From contig JAEUHG010000004.1 of assembly GCA_016795425.1 (NCBI GenBank), positions 1 through 42,264 on the forward strand: a DNA stretch of 42,264 nt, written 5' to 3'. The position numbers and the translations under genes are program-made. Position 1 is the stretch's first letter. Each line of letters starts with the position of its first letter. This DNA is from Verrucomicrobiales bacterium. Its GTDB lineage: Bacteria > Verrucomicrobiota > Verrucomicrobiia > Limisphaerales > CAIMTB01. The notes under the pieces are model-generated. The model did no database searches, was not told the origin of the DNA, and was given only the letters and a program-made list of their open reading frames with translations. This document shows positions 15,364-23,837 of the stretch, in pieces.

Positions 15364-16252
15364 GAACGAGCCTCTCAATTCCAACGCCCGGGTGCTCGAC
15401 CGGGCCCTCGGCGCCTTTCTCGGACTCGCGGTGGGTGACGCCCTTGGTGCGACCGTGGAGTTCATGACTTCGGTGGAAATTGCCGCCCGCTATCGGATCC
15501 ACAACCAGATCATCGGGGGAGGGTGGCTCTCTTTGAAACCCGGGCAGGTGACGGACGACACGGAGATGGCCCTCGCCCTGGGCGCGGCGTTGATCGCCAG
15601 CGGCGGATGGAATCTTCGCGCTATCGCCGACGCTTTTGTCGCCTGGATGCGTCGGGGGCCGGTGGACATTGGCAACACCACTCGCCGTGGCCTCGTCCAT
15701 TACCTCAGCACGGGTCAATTGTCGGTGCCTCCCTCCAAAGGTGACGGAGGGAATGGCGCCGCCATGCGTCACCTCCCGGCCGTCCTGGTCTCGTTGAACA
15801 ACGATCAAATGCTGGTCCAAAGGTGCATCGAGCAGGCCCATATCACCCATCACCATCCCAAGTCCGACGCCGCGATCACGACACTGGGACGCATGACCCG
15901 ACGCCTGGTGTTGTTTGGGACGGAGGCCGCTGTTGACGAGCTCGCCTTCGATCTGATCCGGTGCCATCCGGAGTTTACCTTCCGTCCGTGGCCAGGACGC
16001 ACCAGCGGATATGTCGTCGACACCGTGCAGACGGTGTTTGATGGTTTCTTTCACACGGACAACTTCGAGGACTGCCTGGTGCGGGTGGTCAATCGGGGCG
16101 GAGACGCCGACACAGCAGGGGCCCTTGCCGGGCAACTCGCCGGGGCGCTGTACGGGACCCGGGGTATTCCGGACCGCTGGCTGAATCGGCTCGCACCCGG
16201 GGTGATCAGCACGGTCCGCCAGCAGACTTCAAAGTTATTGCGACTCTCCTGA
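15353..16252 (+). CDS. draG: DraG, dinitrogenase reductase activating glycohydrolase
   Basis: 299 residues. A binuclear-manganese ADP-ribosylglycohydrolase that removes ADP-ribose from the arginine of NifH and so reactivates nitrogenase. Family motifs: GAFLGLAVGDALGATVEF near the N-terminus, VTDDTEM (66-72, metal-binding Asp/Thr), GNGAAMRHLP and, near the C-terminus, NRGGDADTAGALAGQLAGA, whose Asp residues bind the metals. A general ADP-ribosylglycohydrolase would look similar, but the adjacent draT and nifH make DraG the best name. The GTG start at 15353 overlaps the end of nifA, implying translational coupling; draT follows five bases after the stop. The order draG-draT is the reverse of that in Rhodospirillum and Azospirillum. 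Confidence 0.92.
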   Translation: MTNENEPLNSNARVLDRALGAFLGLAVGDALGATVEFMTSVEIAARYRIHNQIIGGGWLSLKPGQVTDDTEMALALGAALIASGGWNLRAIADAFVAWMRRGPVDIGNTTRRGLVHYLSTGQLSVPPSKGDGGNGAAMRHLPAVLVSLNNDQMLVQRCIEQAHITHHHPKSDAAITTLGRMTRRLVLFGTEAAVDELAFDLIRCHPEFTFRPWPGRTSGYVVDTVQTVFDGFFHTDNFEDCLVRVVNRGGDADTAGALAGQLAGALYGTRGIPDRWLNRLAPGVISTVRQQTSKLLRLS

Positions 16253-16257
16253 ACGCC

Positions 16258-17112
16258 ATGCGTGGGCCCGAGAAGATCTATCACGAGACCATCTCCCGGG
16301 ACGAATCCCGCTCTTCCTGCGCGCTCAATCGCTGCAATCTCCCGCCGTGGATCATCGGTTCGGAGGAATTCCAGGCTAACCCGCAGCCGATCGACATCGA
16401 CGGCGCGCGCCTCACCGACCCCTGGCTCTTCCGGCGGTTGGAGCAGACGCCCGAACCGGACGAGCGCAGTCGGATTTTCCATGAGTACGTTTGCGTGAAG
16501 TTCAGCCTGGACGAGGTGGTCAGGTCGCGGACCGGCGGCAAACCCAAGAGGGTGTACAGTTACGTGCATCTGCTGCGCGCCTGGGGAGCAGACAGCAACG
16601 GGCCCGCTGGCGCGGTGCTCAAGGCCTGGGTGGAAAGCCGGTTCGGCCTGCTGGCCACCTACCATCATGGCCGATTGGTGGACGATTCGGCGGCGCGGGA
16701 TGCGTTTCGAGTCGACCGCATGCGAGGCGCGTCCAGGGCCATCGGTGTGTTGATGCAACTCGATCTGCTCTACACCTTCTGCCAGGACGAGCTGCGACGT
16801 CGCTTTCCGGGGCATCGCTGGAAGACACTCTATCGCGGCACCCACGATCCCGAGGAGTACGTCATCCGCGAACAGGCGCCGCATCGGTCGGCCTCCGCCC
16901 ATGAACTCACGCTCGTTCAGCTCAACAACCTGAGCTCGTTCACTTCCGATCCCGAAGTGGCCTGGGAATTCGGATCCCACGCCTGGGAGGCGCAGGTGCC
17001 ATTGGCCAAAATCGTCTTCTTCAGCGGACTGCTACCCAGGTCCTGCCTCGCCGGCGAAGCCGAGCACATCGTCCTCGGCGGCTACTACCGGATCCGACCG
17101 CGTCTTTACTGA
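16258..17112 (+). CDS. draT: DraT, NAD-dinitrogenase-reductase ADP-ribosyltransferase
   Basis: 284 residues, close to the usual 260-290. It transfers ADP-ribose from NAD to the arginine beside the [4Fe-4S] cluster of NifH when ammonium or darkness/energy loss makes fixation wasteful. Recognisable DraT blocks: ALNRCNLPPWIIGSEEFQ, IDGARLTDPWLFRRLEQ, RSRIFHEYVCVKFSLDE, RVYSYVHLLRAWGADSNGP, WKTLYRGTHDPEEY (probably part of the NAD site) and NNLSSFTSDPEVAWEFGS (the ART-type S-S-F-T-S). Cytosolic. The ATG at 16258 is five bases after the draG stop, so it is co-translated with draG and nifA. Its target arginine is present in the downstream NifH (Arg97). Confidence 0.93.
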   Translation: MRGPEKIYHETISRDESRSSCALNRCNLPPWIIGSEEFQANPQPIDIDGARLTDPWLFRRLEQTPEPDERSRIFHEYVCVKFSLDEVVRSRTGGKPKRVYSYVHLLRAWGADSNGPAGAVLKAWVESRFGLLATYHHGRLVDDSAARDAFRVDRMRGASRAIGVLMQLDLLYTFCQDELRRRFPGHRWKTLYRGTHDPEEYVIREQAPHRSASAHELTLVQLNNLSSFTSDPEVAWEFGSHAWEAQVPLAKIVFFSGLLPRSCLAGEAEHIVLGGYYRIRPRLY

Positions 17113-18285
<1,173 letters not shown>

Positions 18286-20043
18286 ATGACCCGCCTTCGC
18301 ATCCCCGCAACCCCGACTCACGTGCCCCCCGCCATGGAAACCGAACCCAACGTCGCGCTCGCCCCACTGCCGGACCCGGAAGCCGTCCGAGCGGAGATGC
18401 TCAAGATTTATCCTGCCAAGACCGGCAAAAAACGCGGCAAACAGATTGTCGTCAACGATCCGGACCACCCGCCGGAGATCGGAGCCAACACCCGCACCGT
18501 GCCCGGAATCATCACCCAGCGTGGCTGCACCTATGCCGGTTGTCGCGGAGTCGTCATGGGACCGATCTACGACCTGCTCCAGATCACCCATGGTCCGGTG
18601 GGCTGCGGGTATTACGCCTGGATGACCCGTCGCAATTACGCCCGACCTCCCCAAGGCCAGGTGAACTACATGCAGTACTGCATGAACACCGACATGCAGG
18701 AGGACCAGATCATCTTCGGTGGCGAAAAGAAGCTCAGGCAGGCCATCAAGGAGGCCTACGAGATCTTCAAGCCCAAGGCGATCGCCGTGCTGGCCACCTG
18801 TCCGGTCGGTCTGATCGGTGACGATATCCACGCCGTCGCGCGCCAAATGAAGGAGGAACTCGGCATCAACGTCATGGCCTTCTCCTGCGAGGGCTACAAG
18901 GGTGTGAGCCAGTCGGCCGGACATCACATCGCCAACAACGGCGTGTTCAAGCACATGATCGGTCTCGACGACACCCCCGACCAGGCCGAGTTCGCCATGA
19001 ACATCCTCGGCGAATACAACATTGGGGGCGACGCCTGGGAGATGGACACACTCCTTCGCAAGTGCGGCATCCATGTCACGGCTACACTCAGCGGCGACGT
19101 GAGCTATGACCAAATTAAGCGCTGTCACACGGCTCAGCTCAATGCCGTCATGTGCCATCGCTCGATTAATTACATCGCCGAAATGATGGAAAAGAAGTTC
19201 GGCATCCCCTGGATCAAGATCAATTTCCTCGGAGCCGAAGCCACCAAGAAGTCGCTGCGGCGCATCGCCCAGTTCTTTGAAAGCAAGAAGCTCTCCGACC
19301 GGGTGGAGGAAGTCATCGCCCAGGAAATGCTCGCCCTCGAACCGGTGCGGCAGGAGATCAAGGCGCGTTGCCAGGGTAAACGTGTGGCACTGTTCGTCGG
19401 TGGCTCCCGCGCACATCACTACCAGGACCTCTTCCAGGACATCGGCATGGAGATCGTCTCCGCCGGATACGAGTTTGCGCATCGGGACGACTATGAGGGA
19501 CGGGCGGTTCTGCCTCGAATCAAGGTGGACGCTGACAGCCGCAACATTGAGGAACTTCAGGTCGAACCCGACGAGACGCGTTACCAGCCGCGCAAAACGC
19601 CGGAGCAGGTGGAGGCGCTGCGCGCCGGTGGCCTCACCTTCGCCGAGTACGAGGGGATGATGAAGGAGATGAAGAAGACGACGCTGGTGATCGACGACAT
19701 CAGCCATCACGAGATGGAAAAGCTGATCGAGATCTACCAGCCCGCCCTCATCGGCTCCGGGATTAAGGACAAGTTCGTGATCGAAAAGATGGGTGTCCCC
19801 TGCAAACAGCTGCACAGCTACGACTACGCAGGTCCCTACGCCGCCTTCACCGGTGCGGCGAACTTCTACCGGGAAGTCGACCGCATGGTGAACACCAAGA
19901 TCTGGAAGCACACCACCCCTCCTTGGGTGAGGGACCCCCAGGCCGCCGTTCCCTTGGTTCATCCGTCCAGGTCCGGCGGCGCAAAGAAACCGGCGGCGTC
20001 GACCTGGCGCAAACCCGCCGGCGACCCACCGGATGCCGTGTGA
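18286..20043 (+). CDS. nifD: NifD, nitrogenase MoFe protein alpha chain (long, anaerobe-type)
   Basis: 585 residues against about 490 in Azotobacter. It binds FeMo-cofactor and half the P-cluster and reduces N2. P-cluster ligands are Cys81 (QRGCTYAG), Cys107 (HGPVGCGYY) and Cys172 (TCPVGLIGDD). Cofactor ligands are Cys290 (NAVMCHRSINYI) and His510 (LHSYDYAGPY), with Gln209 and His213 (VSQSAGHHIAN) near the substrate site. Extra length comes from an insertion at about 405-465 (TRYQPRKTPEQVEALRAGGL), as in clostridial-type NifD, a roughly 20-residue N-terminal extension and a 40-residue Pro/Ala/Lys-rich tail. The ATG at 18286 abuts nifH; an ATG at 18334 (METEPNVALAP) is a plausible shorter start. 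Confidence 0.97.
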   Translation: MTRLRIPATPTHVPPAMETEPNVALAPLPDPEAVRAEMLKIYPAKTGKKRGKQIVVNDPDHPPEIGANTRTVPGIITQRGCTYAGCRGVVMGPIYDLLQITHGPVGCGYYAWMTRRNYARPPQGQVNYMQYCMNTDMQEDQIIFGGEKKLRQAIKEAYEIFKPKAIAVLATCPVGLIGDDIHAVARQMKEELGINVMAFSCEGYKGVSQSAGHHIANNGVFKHMIGLDDTPDQAEFAMNILGEYNIGGDAWEMDTLLRKCGIHVTATLSGDVSYDQIKRCHTAQLNAVMCHRSINYIAEMMEKKFGIPWIKINFLGAEATKKSLRRIAQFFESKKLSDRVEEVIAQEMLALEPVRQEIKARCQGKRVALFVGGSRAHHYQDLFQDIGMEIVSAGYEFAHRDDYEGRAVLPRIKVDADSRNIEELQVEPDETRYQPRKTPEQVEALRAGGLTFAEYEGMMKEMKKTTLVIDDISHHEMEKLIEIYQPALIGSGIKDKFVIEKMGVPCKQLHSYDYAGPYAAFTGAANFYREVDRMVNTKIWKHTTPPWVRDPQAAVPLVHPSRSGGAKKPAASTWRKPAGDPPDAV

Positions 20044-20077
20044 CCGCTAATCCACCTCCAACTGCCAAGGAACAACT

Positions 20078-21469
20078 ATGCTCGACGGAACCACTGCCAC
20101 GATCAAACCCCGCGAAGCGCTGCGGATCAACCCGGCCAAGACCTGTCAGCCGATCGGCGCGATGTACGCCGCCCTCGGCCTTCACGGCTGCATGCCACAC
20201 AGCCACGGTTCCCAGGGCTGCTGCGCCTACCATCGCAGCCACCTCACGCGTCATTTCAAGGAACCGGTGGTGGCGACTTCCAGTTCGTTCACCGAGGGGG
20301 CATCCGTGTTTGGCGGCCTCGCCAACATGACCCAGGCGTTGAACAACATCTTCACCATCTACAACCCGGAAGTCGTGGCCGTCCACACCACCTGCCTTTC
20401 GGAGGTCATCGGCGATGACATCCCGATGATGATCAAAAAGGCCACCGAAGAGGGCATCATTCCGAATGGCAAGGTCGTGATCCACGCCAACACGCCCAGC
20501 TTCGTCGGGTCCCATGTCACTGGCTTCGCCAACATGGTGACGGCGATGGTGAAGTACCTCTCGGAATCGACCGGCCTGACTCAGACCCAGAAGGAGGCGA
20601 ATCGTCGGTTGAATATCATTCCCGGATTCATCGATCCCTCGGACATGCGCGAACTCAAGCGCATCGCCGAGGGCATGGGGGTTGGGTTCATCCTGTTCCC
20701 CGATACAAGCGGCGTGCTTGACCTCCCCCAGGACGGACATTACCGCATGTTCCCCGGCGGAGGCGCCACCGTGGAACAGATCAAGGCCGCGGGCGACAGC
20801 CTGGCCACGCTGGCTCTTGGGCACTTCACTTCCCGCCCGGCCGCCGAGGAACTCGACGAGAAATGCGGCGTTCCCGCCGCGTTGCTGGATCTTCCAATTG
20901 GGCTGACCAATACCGATCGTTTCATCCACGCCCTGCGGAACTATGGCGGCGTCGATGTACCCGCCACCCTCGGCGAGGAGCGTGGGCGTTTGCTCGATGC
21001 CATGAGCGACCTCCACCAGTACTTCCACGGCAAGCGGGTGGCGGTTTCAGGCGACCCGGACCATGTCATTGCGCTCACCCAGTTCCTGGTCGATCTCGAT
21101 ATGCAGCCCGCGTTCGTGATCACCGGTTCCATGGGCAACCACTTCGAGACGCGCATTCGGGAGATTCTTGCCGAACAAGTCCCGGACGCGGTTGTTGAGC
21201 AGAATACCGACCTGTTCGCGCTCCATCAGTGGATCAAGAACAAACCGGTCGACGTGATCATCGGCAACACCTACAGCAAATACATCTCCCGAGTGGAGAA
21301 CATCCCGTTCGTTCGCTTCGGCTTTCCAACCCTCGACCGCATGGGACACCGGTATTTCCCCAGCGTCGGATACATGGGCGCCCTCCGGTTGATGGAAAAG
21401 ATCAACGACGCACTTCTCGACAAGCACGAACGCGAATGCGCGGACGAGTACTTCGAACTGGTCCATTAA
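20078..21469 (+). CDS. nifK: NifK, nitrogenase MoFe protein beta chain (short N-terminus)
   Basis: 463 residues. It pairs with NifD as an alpha2-beta2 tetramer and shares the P-cluster. Cluster ligands are Cys23 (KTCQPIGA), Cys48 (GSQGCCAY) and Cys106 (HTTCLSEVIGDD). Near the C-terminus, RFGFPTLDRMGHRYFPSVGYMGA is the usual NifK block. The protein lacks the approximately 50-residue N-terminal arm of Azotobacter-type NifK, as clostridial and other anaerobe-type NifK do, which agrees with the NifD insertion. The ATG at 20078 has AAGGAACA eight bases upstream; the gap to nifD is 34 bases. The molbindin gene follows two bases after the stop. Confidence 0.98.
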   Translation: MLDGTTATIKPREALRINPAKTCQPIGAMYAALGLHGCMPHSHGSQGCCAYHRSHLTRHFKEPVVATSSSFTEGASVFGGLANMTQALNNIFTIYNPEVVAVHTTCLSEVIGDDIPMMIKKATEEGIIPNGKVVIHANTPSFVGSHVTGFANMVTAMVKYLSESTGLTQTQKEANRRLNIIPGFIDPSDMRELKRIAEGMGVGFILFPDTSGVLDLPQDGHYRMFPGGGATVEQIKAAGDSLATLALGHFTSRPAAEELDEKCGVPAALLDLPIGLTNTDRFIHALRNYGGVDVPATLGEERGRLLDAMSDLHQYFHGKRVAVSGDPDHVIALTQFLVDLDMQPAFVITGSMGNHFETRIREILAEQVPDAVVEQNTDLFALHQWIKNKPVDVIIGNTYSKYISRVENIPFVRFGFPTLDRMGHRYFPSVGYMGALRLMEKINDALLDKHERECADEYFELVH

Positions 21470-21471
21470 AA

Positions 21472-21708
21472 ATGAGAATCAGCGCCCGAAACCAAGTGGC
21501 TGGAACGGTGGCCAAACTCACGGTCGGCGTTGTCAACGCCGAGGTGGTCATCAGCCTGCCAGGCGGCGGTCAACTCGTGGCCGTGATCACCAAGGGTTCC
21601 GCCAAGACGCTCAATCTCAAGAGAGGCTCGCCGGTCGTGGCGATCATCAAGTCGTCCGATGTCCTCGTCGCCGTCCCCTGTGGAAACCCCGACTGCAAGT
21701 GCCGGTAG
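21472..21708 (+). CDS. mop: Molbindin (Mop/TOBE domain) with a cysteine tail
   Basis: 78 residues, a single Mop (TOBE) domain: MRISARNQVAGTVAKLTVGV ... AEVVISLPGG ... LVAVITKGSAKTLNL ... GSPVVAIIKSSDVLVAV. Molbindins form hexamers that bind molybdate, and in Clostridium pasteurianum and others they are a molybdenum store linked to nitrogenase. Here the gene begins two bases after the nifK stop, so it is co-transcribed with the structural genes and probably supplies molybdenum for cofactor assembly. Unusual: after the domain comes PCGNPDCKCR (Cys70, Cys75, Cys77), which ordinary molbindins lack and which could bind metal or reach a partner. The following GNAT gene starts inside its last 50 bases. 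Confidence 0.9.
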   Translation: MRISARNQVAGTVAKLTVGVVNAEVVISLPGGGQLVAVITKGSAKTLNLKRGSPVVAIIKSSDVLVAVPCGNPDCKCR

Positions 21709-22216
21709 GCGTGGCACGGGTTTCGGCATCGTCCCGGCCACGGAAGCGGACGTGCCGGATCTCATCGAGATGATCGGTGAACTGGCGCGGTTCGAAGGTC
21801 TGAGCGAAGAACTGGAAGTTACCGCGGATTCGTTGCGCGCAGCCATGTTCGGTCGACACCCTGCTGCTGGCGCGCTGATCGCGCGCATCGGCGGCGAGGT
21901 TGCCGGGTACGCCGTCTACTACCGCACGTTCTCCACGTTCGTCGGACGTCCCGGGATCTTCCTCGAAGATCTCTACGTCCGTCCGTCATTCCGCCAGGGC
22001 GGCCTGGGTCGCGCGCTGTTGGTAGCCGTTGCCCGGATCGGCGTCGCCTTGGGCGATGGTCGATTCGAATGGATCGCGCTGCGGTGGAACGAGAGTGCGC
22101 TGCGGTTCTATCGCGGTCTCGGGGCCCGACCGATGGACGACTGGGCGTTGCTTCGCATGAACCGGCGTGACGTCGCACAACTTCTCCGAACGCCCAACCA
22201 CTACTCCCATGATTGA
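21659..22216 (+). CDS. GNAT-family N-acetyltransferase in the nif cluster
   Basis: 185 residues; the domain occupies about 23-165. GFGIVPATEADVPDLIEMIG is the first strand and helix, FLEDLYVRPSFRQGGLGRAL the acetyl-CoA loop (R/Q-x-x-G-x-G/A) and WNESALRFYRGLGA the final helix, a layout closest to the diamine (spermidine/spermine) acetyltransferase branch of GNATs. The substrate is unknown; polyamine, a small amine or a protein N-terminus are all possible. The ATG at 21659 overlaps the molbindin gene by 50 bases; a GTG at 21680 would shorten the overlap. The stop overlaps the nifE start (ATGATTGA), so translation is coupled with nif genes. Chance capture is possible, but the tight overlaps on both sides favour a role in the cluster. 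Confidence 0.85.
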   Translation: MSSSPSPVETPTASAGRRGTGFGIVPATEADVPDLIEMIGELARFEGLSEELEVTADSLRAAMFGRHPAAGALIARIGGEVAGYAVYYRTFSTFVGRPGIFLEDLYVRPSFRQGGLGRALLVAVARIGVALGDGRFEWIALRWNESALRFYRGLGARPMDDWALLRMNRRDVAQLLRTPNHYSHD

Positions 22217-23591
22217 ACTTCTGCCTGACCGCGAGAAACAGGTGTTGCGCAAACGGGCGGAGGCCCCGGTCGCGGAAATCGCTTGCAACAAAGCCAGCGC
22301 CGCCGGCTCGGTCAGCCAGCGCGCCTGCGTCTTTTGCGGCTCGCGCGTGGTGCTGTATCCCGTCGCGGATGCGCTGCACGTCGTCCATGGTCCCATCGGT
22401 TGTGCCGCCTACACCTGGGACATCCGCGGATCGCTGTCGTCGGGACCGCAACTCTATCGCCACAGTTTTTCGACCGACCTGCAGGAGATGGACGTCATCT
22501 ACGGAGGTGAAAAGAAGCTCGAGGCCGCCCTGCTCGAACTCATCGCCCACCACCGGCCCAAGGCTGCGTTCATCTATTCCACCTGCATCGTCGGACTCAT
22601 CGGCGACGACGTGAGCGCCGTCTGCCGGAGGGTTTCCGAGAAAACGGGCATTCCGGTGCTGGGGGTGCACTCGGAGGGCTTCAAGGGAACCAAGAAGGAC
22701 GGATACAAAGCCGCTTGCGAGGCGTTGTCCAAACTGGTGGGAACCGGCGACACGCGCGACATCGGCCCGTACGCCATCAATATCCTGGGCGAGTTCAATC
22801 TCGCCGGCGAAGCCTGGATCATCCGGGACTACTACCGCCGCATGGGTTTGGACGTTGTGGCGACCCTCACCGGCGACGCCCGCATCGAGGACATCCGTCG
22901 CGCCCACGGGGCCAAGCTGAACCTCGTCCAGTGCTCCGGTTCCATGACCAACCTGGCCAAAATGATGGAGCGTGACTATGGCATTCCCTACAAACGGGTC
23001 TCCTACTTCGGCATCGAGGATGTCAGTGCCGCGCTCTACGAGGCTGCGAAGTTCTTTCCACAGGATCCGGGTATTCTCGAGCGCACCCAGGACCTGGTGC
23101 GCCAGGAAGTGGCCGCGATTCACCCGCAACTCCAGCACTTCAAGCGGAAGCTCGTCGGCAAGCGGGCAGCCATCTACGTCGGCGGTTCGTTCAAAGCCTT
23201 CTCCCTGATCCGGATCCTGCGTCTGCTAGGAATGGAGACCTCCGTCGTCGGGTCCCAAACGGGCGACGCCGACGACTACCGGCAGCTTCAGGAGATCTGT
23301 GATCCGGGAACGATCATCGTCGACGATTCCAACCCACTTGAGTTGGCAAAGTTCTGCCTGGAAAAGGATGTCGACCTCTTCATCGGTGGCGTGAAAGAGC
23401 GCCCCATCGCGTACAAGCTAGGCATCGGGTTTTGCGATCATAACCACGAGCGCAAGGAGCCCCTCGCCGGATTCGTCGGCATGGTGAATTTCGCCAAGGA
23501 AGTGTACGCCAGCGTGGCCAGTCCGGTGTGGCAGTTTGCTCCACGCCGTGCCCGCCGAGCCAACATCTCGACACCACTCCCGCCAGCGTAG
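22209..23591 (+). CDS. nifE: NifE, FeMo-cofactor scaffold subunit
   Basis: 460 residues, NifD paralogue. With NifN it forms the NifEN scaffold on which the NifB product is turned into FeMo-cofactor. Features: QRACVFCGSRVVLYPV and HGPIGCAAYTWD (cluster-ligand Cys), YSTCIVGLIGDD, SEGFKGTKKDGY (the NifE form of the NifD CEG...GHH segment, lacking the catalytic His), LVQCSGSMTNLAKMME with the cofactor-holding Cys, and VGGVKERPIAYKLGIGFCDH near the C-terminus. The ATG at 22209 overlaps the preceding acetyltransferase stop; an ATG at 22167 would extend the protein into that gene and is less likely. A 246-base gap with its own sigma-54 promoter follows. Confidence 0.96.
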   Translation: MIELLPDREKQVLRKRAEAPVAEIACNKASAAGSVSQRACVFCGSRVVLYPVADALHVVHGPIGCAAYTWDIRGSLSSGPQLYRHSFSTDLQEMDVIYGGEKKLEAALLELIAHHRPKAAFIYSTCIVGLIGDDVSAVCRRVSEKTGIPVLGVHSEGFKGTKKDGYKAACEALSKLVGTGDTRDIGPYAINILGEFNLAGEAWIIRDYYRRMGLDVVATLTGDARIEDIRRAHGAKLNLVQCSGSMTNLAKMMERDYGIPYKRVSYFGIEDVSAALYEAAKFFPQDPGILERTQDLVRQEVAAIHPQLQHFKRKLVGKRAAIYVGGSFKAFSLIRILRLLGMETSVVGSQTGDADDYRQLQEICDPGTIIVDDSNPLELAKFCLEKDVDLFIGGVKERPIAYKLGIGFCDHNHERKEPLAGFVGMVNFAKEVYASVASPVWQFAPRRARRANISTPLPPA

Positions 23592-23765
23592 GGCAGGGAT
23601 CTCCCCCATGGCTTGTTCCTCGCTCCTACGTTTCGGTGGGTTCAAGTCTGTGAAGCTACAGAAATGTCGGGTCGCCCCCGTCGATCACCTCATCCGGAGA
23701 ATCGTTAGGTGCCGATATTCCTGCATTTCCCGAAGGCCGGCCCGCGGGCGGACCATGGCGATCTC

Positions 23766-23781
23766 TGGCACCGGCCTTGCA
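23766..23781 (+). promoter_or_regulatory. Near-perfect sigma-54 promoter before nifN
   Basis: TGGCACCGGCCTTGCA: the GG (23767-23768) and GC (23779-23780) are ten bases apart, and the -24 and -12 boxes match TGGCAC-N5-TTGCA exactly. Start of transcription near 23792, 46 bases before the nifN ATG at 23838. It makes nifN-nifB-ftn-fdx-nifV-unknown a separate NifA-controlled unit. Confidence 0.85.
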
Positions 23782-23837
23782 TCCACGGAAAGCGTGGCCA
23801 ACAGACCGCTCAACGGCAAAGCCCGGGAGACCTGGCG

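Noticed and set aside
13993..15465. 490-codon leftward frame across nifA
   Set aside because: Antisense shadow; the plus strand encodes an intact NifA with all motifs.
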